A stretch of 64,000 nucleotides of DNA, taken from Streptomyces sp. NRRL S-646 (GTDB lineage Bacteria > Actinomycetota > Actinomycetes > Streptomycetales > Streptomycetaceae). The position numbers and the translations under genes are program-made. The DNA lies in assembly GCF_000720765.1 (NCBI RefSeq), contig NZ_JODC01000002.1, positions 1 to 64,000 on the forward strand, in the 5' to 3' direction. The first letter of the stretch is position 1. Each line of letters starts with the position of its first letter. Below the pieces are notes generated by a model. The model was not told the origin of the DNA. It worked only from the letters and a program-made list of their open reading frames with translations, and made no database searches. Positions 17,561 to 26,845 of this stretch are shown here, one piece after another.

Positions 17561-18697
17561 TCAGAACTTGCCGGGAGTCAATCCGAGGGTGTTGGTCGGG
17601 TCGGCCGGGTCCGGACCGACGACCTGGCCGACGTAGAGCTGCACCTGCGAGCGGAACCGCTCCACCGCGTTCCGGTCGCTCATGAACGCCTGAAACCCGG
17701 CCACATGGGTCTGGTGATACGTGGCCAGCGGCCGCAGCCCGGCCGGTGGGGCGACGTCCTTGCGCACCGACCAGGTCCACGGAGCGATCAGCTGTTGCTG
17801 GGCCGTCCGCGACGTCAGCCAGCTCAGGAACAGCTTCGCGGCGGCCTTGTGCGGAGCGTTCTTGAAGATCGCACCGTGCTGCACCCAGCTGTTGAACGGG
17901 TCGTTCGCCGGGAAGATCATGGTCGCGTTCGGCGTCGGATCGCCCGCCGTGCCGAGCGTCGCCAGGTAGTCCCCGGCCGCCACGGGTGCGGCCGAGAACG
18001 GCGTGCCGCGCACGAACGCGGGCTTCTGTGCGACCAGGGAACGCAGCCAGGTCCAACCGTACTTGTCGACGGTCAGCTTGAAGTCGTAAAGGACGGCGTC
18101 GTCATCGTTCGGGTACGTGAAGATCAGCTTCTTCTTGAACTCCGGCTTCAGTAGATCGGCCGCGGTGAACGCCGACGGATCCGACCCGGCCGCCTTGGTG
18201 TTCACCATGTCGGCGAAAGCGCCGTAGAACACGCCGGTCCAGTAGCCCTGCGAGTCCTTGGCGTTGTCGAAGACCTCGTCGGAGCCGATGGGCCGGTACT
18301 TCAGCAACTGGCCGGCGCTCTTCCAGCGGTCGAAGTCCTGCACGGTCTGCAGCACGGCCACGTCAGCCACTTGGTCGTGGGTGGCGATCTGGTTGTCGAT
18401 CCGAGCGTCGTGGACCTTGCTCAGATCGGTGACCAGATGGATTTTGACGCCGGGGAACTGCGCGGCGAACGCCTTGGCGATGAAATCCCACTGTCCCGGC
18501 TTGTCGCCGCCCATGTAGACGGTCACTTCGCCGCCATCGGCCTCAGCCTGGCGGTAGAGCGCCTGCAACTTTGCCTGCTCGCCCGACGCGCCGGCCGTTG
18601 CCTTCGTGCTCGCATCGGCGGCGGCGTAGCTCGCGCCTGCCCCCATCGCCACGACGGCCGCCGCCAGCGCGGTCCCGGCCTTCCTGGTGAACCTCAT
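17561..18697 (-). CDS. Secreted ABC-type solute-binding protein (Fe3+/polyamine-like, orphan)
   Basis: A 378-residue extracellular binding protein. It has a Sec signal peptide (MRFTRK, a hydrophobic stretch to ~25, then AxA-type cleavage near YAAADA) and no lipobox Cys. The mature part resembles type-2 periplasmic folds of the Fe(III)/spermidine/2-aminoethylphosphonate group (GEVTVYMGG, WKSAGQLLKYRP, FPANDPFNSW, FLSWLTSRTAQQ). I chose ATG 18697 with GGGAGATGTC upstream. No permease or ATPase genes lie nearby, so partners must be elsewhere. It is divergent from a MarR regulator, with a palindromic operator 15 bp upstream of its start. Confidence 0.85.
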   Translation of the reverse strand: MRFTRKAGTALAAAVVAMGAGASYAAADASTKATAGASGEQAKLQALYRQAEADGGEVTVYMGGDKPGQWDFIAKAFAAQFPGVKIHLVTDLSKVHDARIDNQIATHDQVADVAVLQTVQDFDRWKSAGQLLKYRPIGSDEVFDNAKDSQGYWTGVFYGAFADMVNTKAAGSDPSAFTAADLLKPEFKKKLIFTYPNDDDAVLYDFKLTVDKYGWTWLRSLVAQKPAFVRGTPFSAAPVAAGDYLATLGTAGDPTPNATMIFPANDPFNSWVQHGAIFKNAPHKAAAKLFLSWLTSRTAQQQLIAPWTWSVRKDVAPPAGLRPLATYHQTHVAGFQAFMSDRNAVERFRSQVQLYVGQVVGPDPADPTNTLGLTPGKF

Positions 18698-18711
18698 GAC
18701 ATCTCCCAAGA

Positions 18712-18727
18712 GTTTGAGCTCTCAAAC
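18712..18727. promoter_or_regulatory. MarR-type operator 1 (solute-binding-protein side)
   Basis: GTTTGAG-CT-CTCAAAC is a perfect 7+7 bp palindrome. It begins 15 bp upstream of the binding-protein start codon and so overlaps that gene's promoter/leader. It shares its GTTTGAG half-site with the second site 41 bp away. Confidence 0.65.
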
Positions 18728-18752
18728 GTCCGGGTCGACGATAGCCCAATCT

Positions 18753-18768
18753 GTTTGAGAGTACAAAC
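18753..18768. promoter_or_regulatory. MarR-type operator 2 overlapping the marR -35 region
   Basis: GTTTGAGAGTACAAAC (GTTTG/CAAAC arms) has its centre 41 bp, about four helical turns, from operator 1. A TATGCT -10 hexamer lies at 18776-18781, six bases before the MarR ATG. The site thus covers the expected -35 position, which suggests autorepression of a leaderless transcript. Confidence 0.65.
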
Positions 18769-18787
18769 CTTCGGATATGCTGGTGTG

Positions 18788-19282
18788 ATGAGCGACACCC
18801 CCTGGCTCTCCGAAGAGGAGATGCGCGCCTGGCTGGCATACATCGACCTCTCAACGCTGCTGGGCGACTACCTGGAGCGGCAGCTGCAACGGGCCGCCGG
18901 CCTGTCACACGCGACGTACAACCTGCTCAGCCGGTTGTCCGTGGCCCCCGACCGGTCGCTGCGGATGAGCGAGCTCGCCGAGCACCTGAAGGTCACCCGC
19001 AGCCGGCTCTCGCACGCGCTGTCGGCGCTGGAAAAACGCGGCTGGGCGAGACGCACCGACGACCCGACGGACCAGCGCGGCCAACTCGCAGTGCTCACCG
19101 ACGAAGGCTTCGCCGTCCTCGCCGCCGCAGCACCCGGTCACGTCGCGGCGGCGCGCCGGGCGATGTTCGACCACCTCACGCCTGACCAGGTCCGCCAGTT
19201 CACAGAGATCGGCGAGGCCATCATCAAGGGTCTCACCCACGAGGACGACTATCAGGCTGAGCTCCCTTGGCGGCGCAGATAG
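18788..19282 (+). CDS. MarR-family transcriptional regulator
   Basis: A 164-residue MarR protein. It has an N-terminal dimerisation helix (WLSEEEMRAWLAYIDLSTLL), a winged helix with recognition region MSELAEHLKVTRSRLSHALSALEKRGW (~62-88), and wing RRTDDPTDQRGQLAVLT. It starts at ATG 18788 with no ribosome-binding site but a -10-like TATGCT six bases upstream, so probably leaderless. It is divergent from the solute-binding-protein gene, and the two GTTTGAG palindromes in the gap are its likely operators. The ligand may be related to the solute bound or to the catabolic substrate. Confidence 0.92.
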   Translation: MSDTPWLSEEEMRAWLAYIDLSTLLGDYLERQLQRAAGLSHATYNLLSRLSVAPDRSLRMSELAEHLKVTRSRLSHALSALEKRGWARRTDDPTDQRGQLAVLTDEGFAVLAAAAPGHVAAARRAMFDHLTPDQVRQFTEIGEAIIKGLTHEDDYQAELPWRRR

Positions 19283-19322
19283 CGCGCACCGGTCTGCCGA
19301 CTGGGAGAAGGCGATCCTGGAG

Positions 19323-19439
19323 CGCTCACATGCCGCTGCCGTCCGACGTCGGCGCTGCGCTGGCCGACTGGCTGCGCCACGGTCGTCGTCTTCGACCTGC
19401 CGAGAGGTGTTCACTTGCATCCTGGGTCCGGTGGCGCCG
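19323..19439 (+). pseudogene. Tyrosine recombinase remnant
   Basis: The frame reads LPSDVGAALADWLRHGR (residues of the core seen in Streptomyces phage-type integrases, L-P-x-D-V-G-x-A-L-x-x-x-L-R-x-G-R). After a frame change it continues with VFDLPRGVHLHPGSGG, which fits the next segment of the same family. The IS1380 element begins directly after it. Only a short, frameshifted scrap is left. Confidence 0.4.
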
Positions 19440-19444
19440 ATTAA

Positions 19445-21093
19445 CCTCGCGCTTTCACACGGTGGGGTGTCCGATGCTTGATCAAATAAGCGGAGAGTGC
19501 TTCTGACCTGCAACGATGGGACTTGTCGAGGGTCCTGTTGGCTGCACGGAAAGAAGCACTCTCCAGGTGAAGAAGCGTATCGGGTCGTACCCGCGTGTCC
19601 GCATCGAGGGTGGCGGCCGGGCGGTGGTCTCGCAGGCCGGGGGTGTGCTGCTGGTCGAGACCGTCCGCAAGGCCGGCTTGGACACCGCGATATCAGCGGC
19701 GCTGACGCCGTGGCGGAAGGCTCGGGCGGTGCACGATCCGGGCAAGATCCTGCTGGACGTGGCTCTGGCAGTCGCGCTGGGCGGGGACTGCCTCGCCGAT
19801 GTCGCCATGCTGGGGGCCGAGTCGGCCGTGTTCGGGCCGGTGGCCTCCGACCCGACGGTCTCCCGCCTCATCGACACCCTCGCCGCGGCCGGCCCGAAGG
19901 ATCCGGGCCGCGCGGGCTGAAGCCCGCCAACATCTCTGGCGATTGGCCGGCCTGGAAGCGCCTGATGCGGTCGGAACGGTGACCGTGGACCTTGATGGGG
20001 TGCTGGTGACCGCGCACTCGGACAAGGAGGACGCCGCACCCACGTGGAAGCGAACCTACGGCCACCACCCGCTGATGGGATTCGTCGACCACGGCCCGGG
20101 CGGCACGGGTGAACCGGTCGCGGCCCTGCTCAGACCAGGCAACGCGGGATCGAACACGGCGGCCGACCACATCACCGCCACCCTACTGGCCTTGGCCCAA
20201 CTGCCGAAGAAATACCGACGCGGGCGCCGGACCTTGATCCGCACCGACTCCGCGGGCGGCACCCACGATTTCGTCGCCTGGCTCGCCCGGCGGGGGCGGT
20301 GGCTGTCCTACTCGGTCGGCATGGTGATCACCGAGGCGATCCATCAACATGTGCTGAAGGTTCCGGCATCGGCCTGGACGGCGGCCGTCGAGGCGGACGG
20401 TGAGATCCGCGACGGTGCCTGGGTCGCCGAACTCACCGGTGACGTCCTGACCGGCTGGCCCAAGGGTCTGCGGCTGATCGTCAGGAAGGAACGGCCGCAC
20501 CCCGGGGCCCAGTTGCGGCTCACGGATGCGGACGGCATGCGGCTGACCTGCTTCGCCACCAACACCTTGGGCCGGCCGATCGCCGAACTCGAGCTCCGTC
20601 ACCGGCTGCGGGCCCGGGCCGAGGACCGCATCCGCGCCGCCCGGGCCACCGGTCTGCGCAACTTGCCCCTGCACCGCACGGCCCAGAACCGGATCTGGCT
20701 GGAGATCGTGCAGATCGCTCTCGACCTGCTGGCCTGGATGCCGATGCTTGCCCTGACCGGCAAGGCCAGGCTCTGGGAGCCCCGCCGTCTGCGGCTCCGC
20801 CTGTTCACCACGGCCGGACAGCTCGTGACCACCGGCCGTCGGCGAATCCTCCGCCTGGCCCGGCACTGGCACTGGACCGGTCACATCACCGCAGCCCTCG
20901 AGCGGCTCATCCAACTGCCCAACCCTGGCTGATCAGCGGATTCCCCGTCCCTTCGACAGCACCCCAACACCCGGAGCAGTGGAATCCGCCGCCACCCCGA
21001 GGCGACACTCGGGCTCTCAGCCTGCACAACCTCAGCCCACGGCACGAAAACGGTCCACCAACTCCGCCGGCGGACCGTCACGAAACTTCGAGG
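19445..21093 (+). mobile_element. IS1380-family insertion sequence (complete ends, defective transposase)
   Basis: A 1649-bp element. Its left end reads CCTCGCGCTTTCAC and its right end, read inward, CCTCGAAGTTTCGTGACGG, giving imperfect terminal inverted repeats. Length fits the family (about 1.65 kb). It carries one transposase frame, now frameshifted. The four bases outside are TTAA on the left and CTAG on the right, so there is no simple target duplication. CTAG also borders the left end of the truncated copy at 113. Same orientation as that copy. Confidence 0.82.
19567..20932 (+). pseudogene. IS1380-family transposase, frameshifted
   Basis: The first part from GTG 19567 (KKRIGSYPRVRIEGGG..AVHDPGKILLDVALAVALGGDCLADVA) covers the N-terminal region to about codon 118. 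After AAGPK the reading continues in another frame with IRAARAEARQHLWRLAG, TVDLDGVLVTAHSDKE (DDE Asp), RTDSAGG (second Asp) and on to NRIWLEIVQIALDLLAW and IQLPNPG. A small deletion or insertion near 19900 causes the shift, and a stop codon follows in the first frame at 19918. Without recoding no full transposase is made. No slippery heptamer is evident at the junction. Confidence 0.85.
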
Positions 21094-21097
21094 CTAG

Positions 21098-21674
21098 CAC
21101 CCGAATGAGTGAGTGTCCTGAGCTGCAATTCTCAGCGCGGCGCCATAAGTGGCCCTGATATGCAGTCAGCTCTGAGAATATGGCGCCATTTGTAGGTTCT
21201 CAATCTTCGTGTCGTACGCCGACGCTTTGGCCTGCGTGTTCTATCGGTGTCTCACGCCGTGTCCTACGTCTTGGTCTCACGGGCGTGGCCGAATCCTCTG
21301 GCCACCCCCTGGCATGTCCGGCGTCGAACAGGGCTTCCATGTTCAGTGGCCACACGGGGGCGGCCGTCCGCGCTCCGGGCGCTGTGCCTCGGTCGGGCAT
21401 CCTCCCGATCCTGGTCGTCATCCCAGTCCTCTGTTCGTACGCGCTGAGTGGCGTCCTTCGTGATCGGCGTCGCGGTCTGTGCTCGGCCTTCGCTCGGTCC
21501 CGTCTACCTCCTGCACACCGGCGGATCCGCCTAACGGCCCCTCACGTACCGACGGCGCCGGGCGCCTCTTCTTGTTTCTTCTCACTGCCAGAGCGGGTAA
21601 GTCTTTCAGGGGCGCTTGGCGCCCCGCCTGCGGACCAAGTGCGGATGGAATCCGTCCGTTTCTGGTGAATTTCA
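21098..21674. other. Intergenic DNA upstream of the terpene synthase
   Basis: No convincing gene in 577 bp. Near the left edge ATTCTCAG (21127-21134) and CTGAGAAT (21172-21179) form an inverted repeat, and GGCGCCAT occurs twice (about 21140 and 21183). This may be the worn end of another mobile element. The promoter of the terpene synthase must lie to the right, but I could not identify it. Confidence 0.4.
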
Positions 21675-22748
21675 ATGATCACTTTCCCAGGCTTCATCCC
21701 TCTCGGAAAGGGGGCTCCCGTGCCGGTTCCCCATGTCCCGGTTTTTTACATGCCTTACCCGCCAGAGCCGCCGAACCCCTTTCTGGAAGAAGCAAGGCAG
21801 TCACTGCAGGAATGGCTGCGCCACCACCAGCTGGTGACGACGCACGAAGCGTGGGCTCAGGTGGAACGGACCCGCCCCGATCTGATGGCTGCCCGGTACT
21901 ACCCAAAAGCTGATTGTGAGGCTCTTGTACGCCATATGCGGTGGTTGGCATGGGGGTTCGTAGTCGACGACGAATTCGACGACGGCTCCGCTGGCCGCGA
22001 CCCGCAGCAGTGCCAGGCAGTGATCAGGGAGCTGTCCGACGCGGTCGCTGGTGGACCTGCGCGGGAACCTTACGCGCGTGCACTGGTGGACCTGTGGCAG
22101 GCAACGGTGCGGGATCGGTCTAGGGAATGGAACCGTATCCATCTCCATGATTTCTGCACGGTTCTGTGGACCTACCACACCGAAACCATCGGAAGAGTGA
22201 CCGGGACGCAGTTCACCAGCCTGGCGGAGTACATTCCGTTCCGGTGTCAGTCGGTTGCGATTCTCTTCTACGGCGCCGATCACGCCGAGGCCGCCTTGGG
22301 TATCGACCTGCCTGACTTTGTCCGACACCTGCCTGCTCTGGGAGCGATCCGGCGTCTGGTCTGTGAGCACATCGGCCTGCTCAATGACATCTTCTCCGTA
22401 GCCAAGGACCGTGCCTTGAACAACAGCAACGCGGTCGACATCGTCATGGCCGAGCGAGACTGTGACCAGGCCACGGCCCTTGACCATCTCAACGCTCTAT
22501 TGACGCAGAAGATCAACGACATTGCTGACCACGAAGCGGTGTTGGCCGACCAACTCGTCGCTGCCGGCGCCGATGACCCGACCCAGGAGCAGGTCGGGGC
22601 CTGTGTGGCGGCCTACAAAGCGCTGACCCGCGGCAACCACGACTGGCACTTTGAAGTCGGCCGCTACACGGCGCCGGAAGCGATCCACAATGGCATCCCG
22701 CTCTACACGCAGGACCTGTTCGCCCGCCCGTCTGTCCCGGATCGATAA
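21675..22748 (+). CDS. Class I terpene synthase (sesquiterpene-synthase type)
   Basis: A 357-residue bacterial terpene cyclase. The aspartate-rich Mg-binding motif is DDEFDD (residues 98-103). The second metal motif is NDIFSVAKD (N237, S241, D245), i.e. an NSE triad with Asp replacing the usual Glu. RY near the C-terminus (GRYTAPEA) supplies the diphosphate sensor. Start ATG 21675 has GGTGA six bases upstream. It would ionise a prenyl diphosphate, probably farnesyl diphosphate, and cyclise it. No P450, methyltransferase or prenyltransferase gene is adjacent, so the product is probably a plain hydrocarbon or alcohol. It lies in the accessory segment beside the IS1380 element. Confidence 0.92.
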   Translation: MITFPGFIPLGKGAPVPVPHVPVFYMPYPPEPPNPFLEEARQSLQEWLRHHQLVTTHEAWAQVERTRPDLMAARYYPKADCEALVRHMRWLAWGFVVDDEFDDGSAGRDPQQCQAVIRELSDAVAGGPAREPYARALVDLWQATVRDRSREWNRIHLHDFCTVLWTYHTETIGRVTGTQFTSLAEYIPFRCQSVAILFYGADHAEAALGIDLPDFVRHLPALGAIRRLVCEHIGLLNDIFSVAKDRALNNSNAVDIVMAERDCDQATALDHLNALLTQKINDIADHEAVLADQLVAAGADDPTQEQVGACVAAYKALTRGNHDWHFEVGRYTAPEAIHNGIPLYTQDLFARPSVPDR

Positions 22749-23205
22749 CACCGCCAGGGTCAAGCCCTGCTAGCCCAATCCCGCAACGCGACCAGGTGAC
22801 CCGACGACCCGTGTGTCCTGTCGAGGCGGAGTTGGCAGGTCGCAGTTCGCTGTCCTGCGGAGGTGTCAACGGGATTTAGAACACCGGCAGCCCTTGTTGA
22901 TGGCCGCGACCCGCAAGTCTCAGCTCCGTGTCGGATCCGAAAATGATCCGACAACGATCGTGAGATTCCGACACGAAATCTGAGATCCCACATCGGCGCG
23001 AGTCGTAGATGTTCGTGTCCTTCGACAGCGAAGTTAGTCGTGTGCAGCCCGCTGACCTGAGCCGACTGGGTTGGATGTCAACGAGTCTGCTCGTGCTGAC
23101 GCCGTTCGGCATCGCCAACTTCAAGATGATCCCGATCCGGCTTCTCCCACTCGGCCGCGCGATCGTGCCCACTGATCAGCCTTTTCGCGACCCGCTGAAC
23201 CGGAA
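22749..23205. other. Intergenic stretch between terpene synthase and tuf
   Basis: About 457 bp between two convergent genes. No open frame has the right codon pattern. There are several short ATCCGACA/ATTCCGACA-like repeats around 22935-22972 but no clear structure. I see nothing else. Confidence 0.4.
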
Positions 23206-23232
23206 AGGGCGGGTGCTCGGAGCACCCGCCCT
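23206..23232 (-). terminator. Terminator of the proteobacterial-type tuf gene
   Basis: A 12-bp perfect stem (AGGGCGGGTGCT, 23206-23217, with 23221-23232) and a 3-nt loop lie 38 bp past the tuf stop codon. Confidence 0.75.
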
Positions 23233-23269
23233 GGTACAGCAGGCCCTGCCGCCCCGTGCTCTGCGTGCC

Positions 23270-25000
<1,731 letters not shown>

Positions 25001-25049
25001 GCCAGGGGCATGTCAACGTAGACGACCTTCCCTGAAACACCAGGTCAGA
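25001..25049. repeat. Copy A of a promoter-like direct repeat
   Basis: GCC..TGTCAACGTA, a 15-bp variable part, then AACACCAGGTCAGA. The same blocks recur at 26731-26778 with a 14-bp variable part. On the minus strand TACGTTGACA contains a perfect TTGACA -35 hexamer. This copy lies directly upstream of the DUF317-like gene start. Confidence 0.55.
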
Positions 25050-25061
25050 GAGGTGATGCCT

Positions 25062-25415
25062 ATGACTGTGGACGCGTCCGCACCCGGATTCTCCACCACC
25101 ACCGAGGCCTTGCGCTTGCGTTCGTGGCAGCTGGGGCCCGGTCAGCCGACGATGGTCACCGACCTGTTCGAGGCGGAGTTCTTCAACCTTGTCGTGGACG
25201 ACCGGGCCGACGTCCACGTCAGCAGCAAGGATGGCCGGTTCTACGTTGGATGGTTCCCCCTGGGGCGCCCCGGCACCGATGGCGACGGCTGGGTGCTCGC
25301 CGTCACCGGCACCGCCAAGGTCCCCGGCTACCGGATCCGCTTCGACACTGAGACGCCGGCCGAGATCGTCGCGGCCACGGTCCGGTGCGTGCTGGCCGCA
25401 TCCCGGCCTGTGTGA
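25062..25415 (+). CDS. DUF317-like protein
   Basis: A 117-residue protein beginning MTVDASAPGFSTTTEAL, with GAGAGG eight bases upstream of ATG 25062 (an ATG at 25056 is an alternative). The second half (GWVLAVTGTAKVPGYRIRF then TPAEIVAATVRCVLAA) resembles the end of DUF317 domains, found in Streptomyces on plasmids and integrative elements. No catalytic motif is visible and there is no signal peptide or membrane helix. Its position in an island next to integrase genes fits that distribution. Function unknown. Confidence 0.6.
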   Translation: MTVDASAPGFSTTTEALRLRSWQLGPGQPTMVTDLFEAEFFNLVVDDRADVHVSSKDGRFYVGWFPLGRPGTDGDGWVLAVTGTAKVPGYRIRFDTETPAEIVAATVRCVLAASRPV

Positions 25416-25516
25416 ACCGACCGCAGACCCTGCGCGGCTCGGAGTCGCTGCTCACATGCGGCACGTACCCTGCCCTCGGCCCCTGGTGGGGCGCCCGTTA
25501 CTGCAAGGAGAACGTC

Positions 25517-25942
25517 TTGGCCCCGGAGCTGACCGTCGGCGAGCTGCTGGACCGTCTGTCCGCCAGTGACCGCGATGTGGTGGTCCGTCTGTGGATCAAT
25601 CCCTTCGCCCGCACGGCGCGCCGCCTGGGCGGCGTGGTCCCCACCCGTGACGACGCCGACCGGCCGGTGGTGTTCATCGCCGAAGCCAAGGACGTCGAGA
25701 CGCTCGGAGCGCTGCCCGAGCCGACCGTCGGCGACTTGCTCGACGAGCTGTCGGCCTGTGACCGCGCTGCCGTCGTGCAGCTCGCAATCAACCCCGACTT
25801 CCCGATGGCCCACCGTGCGGGCACTGTTGTCGCTGCCCGCGACGAAAAGGGTCGTCCCGTGCTGTTCCTCACCGAGCCGGACGAGGCCGAGCAGTTCGGC
25901 CCCCTCCTGCCCCATGTCGCGGTCGCGTTGACCTGGCACTAA
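25517..25942 (+). CDS. Hypothetical protein with two tandem ~65-residue repeats
   Basis: A 141-residue protein starting at TTG 25517, chosen because AAGGAG lies seven bases upstream; the frame is open further upstream but without a ribosome-binding site. It consists of two copies of one module. Copy 1 (~4-66) reads TVGELLDRLSASDRDVVVRL..INPF..GRPVVFIAEA-like, and copy 2 (~72-136) reads TVGDLLDELSACDRAAVVQL..INPD..GRPVLFLTEP. The modules are likely helix-helix-strand units. No known family is recognised. It ends 4 bp inside the convergent ATP-grasp frame. Confidence 0.6.
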   Translation: MAPELTVGELLDRLSASDRDVVVRLWINPFARTARRLGGVVPTRDDADRPVVFIAEAKDVETLGALPEPTVGDLLDELSACDRAAVVQLAINPDFPMAHRAGTVVAARDEKGRPVLFLTEPDEAEQFGPLLPHVAVALTWH

Positions 25943-26670
25943 CCGACCGAGGCCCCGCCGCGCCGACGGCGCGGCACCCGCCCCAGCGGCGGGCAGTGAC
26001 CCCACCCCCGAGCCCACGGAGGCGCCCCTGCACCCGCACCATCCCTCTGCCTCCTCCTACCCCCTCCAGGGGACGCGTCGGATTCCGCACCGCGGGCCAG
26101 GCCCTGTGCGATGGCGCGGGCGATGGGCTGGCCGGTGTGGGATTCGAAGTAGCTGAACGCGGGGCTCGTGTTGACCTCGAGGCAGTAGGTCCCGCCGTCG
26201 TCCGCCAGCAGCAGGTCGATGCCAGCGAGGTTCAGACCCAGCCGGGAGACCAGGGACAGGCAGCGTTCGGCGAGTTCGTCGGGCAGCTGCCATGCGGTGA
26301 GTTCCGCCCGCCCGCCATCGGTGTGGGCGTAGCGGTAGTCCACCCGGTCGGTTTCGATGCGGCCGGCGAACACCTCTCCGGCCACGGCGTGCACACGGAC
26401 GTTGACGCCGGGAACGTAGCGTTGGAACTGCACAGGGCAACCGGCGATAAGGGGCAGCCGGTCGATCGCCGCGTCGTCGAGGAGACGGACGATGGACCGC
26501 GCGGAGCTGATCGACTTGTAGATCAGCCGGCCGTGTCGGGCCCGGAAGTCGTGGACGAGGTCCGGGTCGTTGGTGACGAGCGTCTCCGGGACCTGGAAGC
26601 CGGCCCGGGCGATCAGGTGGGCCTGATAGGGCTTGGACTGATTGGACGCCGAAGCGGCGGCCCGGTTCAT
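25939..26670 (-). pseudogene. ATP-grasp ligase (graspetide/MvdD type), N-terminally truncated
   Basis: From MNRAAASASNQSKPYQAHLI the protein follows ATP-grasp RiPP maturases: VPETLVTNDP, LIYKSISSARSIV (nucleotide-binding Lys), CPVQFQRYVPG, VRVHAV, and the metal motif CLEVNTSPAFSYFE. The family's N-terminal ~80-90 residues are missing: a TGA stands in frame six codons before the ATG. The C-terminus runs on beyond its natural end into a basic, repetitive tail (~40 residues) for lack of a stop. No precursor-peptide gene was found beside it. Probably a decayed graspetide enzyme; the intact core leaves some doubt. Confidence 0.7.
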
Positions 26671-26730
26671 TGCCAGAGGCGCATTCGCTCACGGCAGACG
26701 AGAAATAGGACGACAGGACTGGATACCTCC

Positions 26731-26778
26731 GCCGGGACTATGTCAACGTACAACGTCCCGGAAAAACACCAGGTCAGA
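26731..26778. repeat. Copy B of the promoter-like direct repeat
   Basis: GCC..TGTCAACGTA, 14 variable bases, then AACACCAGGTCAGA, as in copy A (25001-25049) and in the same orientation. Read on the minus strand, TTGACA faces the ATP-grasp frame that starts about 60 bp downstream, so this may be its promoter. Confidence 0.55.
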
Positions 26779-26845
26779 CGGCGGGGCTACTCGGCAGGGT
26801 GACGGAAAACTCTGCAACCCAACCGCGTGAGGTTCCCGCGCTGGC

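Noticed and set aside
19880..19930. Programmed frameshifting in the IS1380 transposase
   Set aside because: IS1380 transposases are normally one uninterrupted frame and no slippery heptamer or downstream structure is seen; a small indel is the simpler reading.
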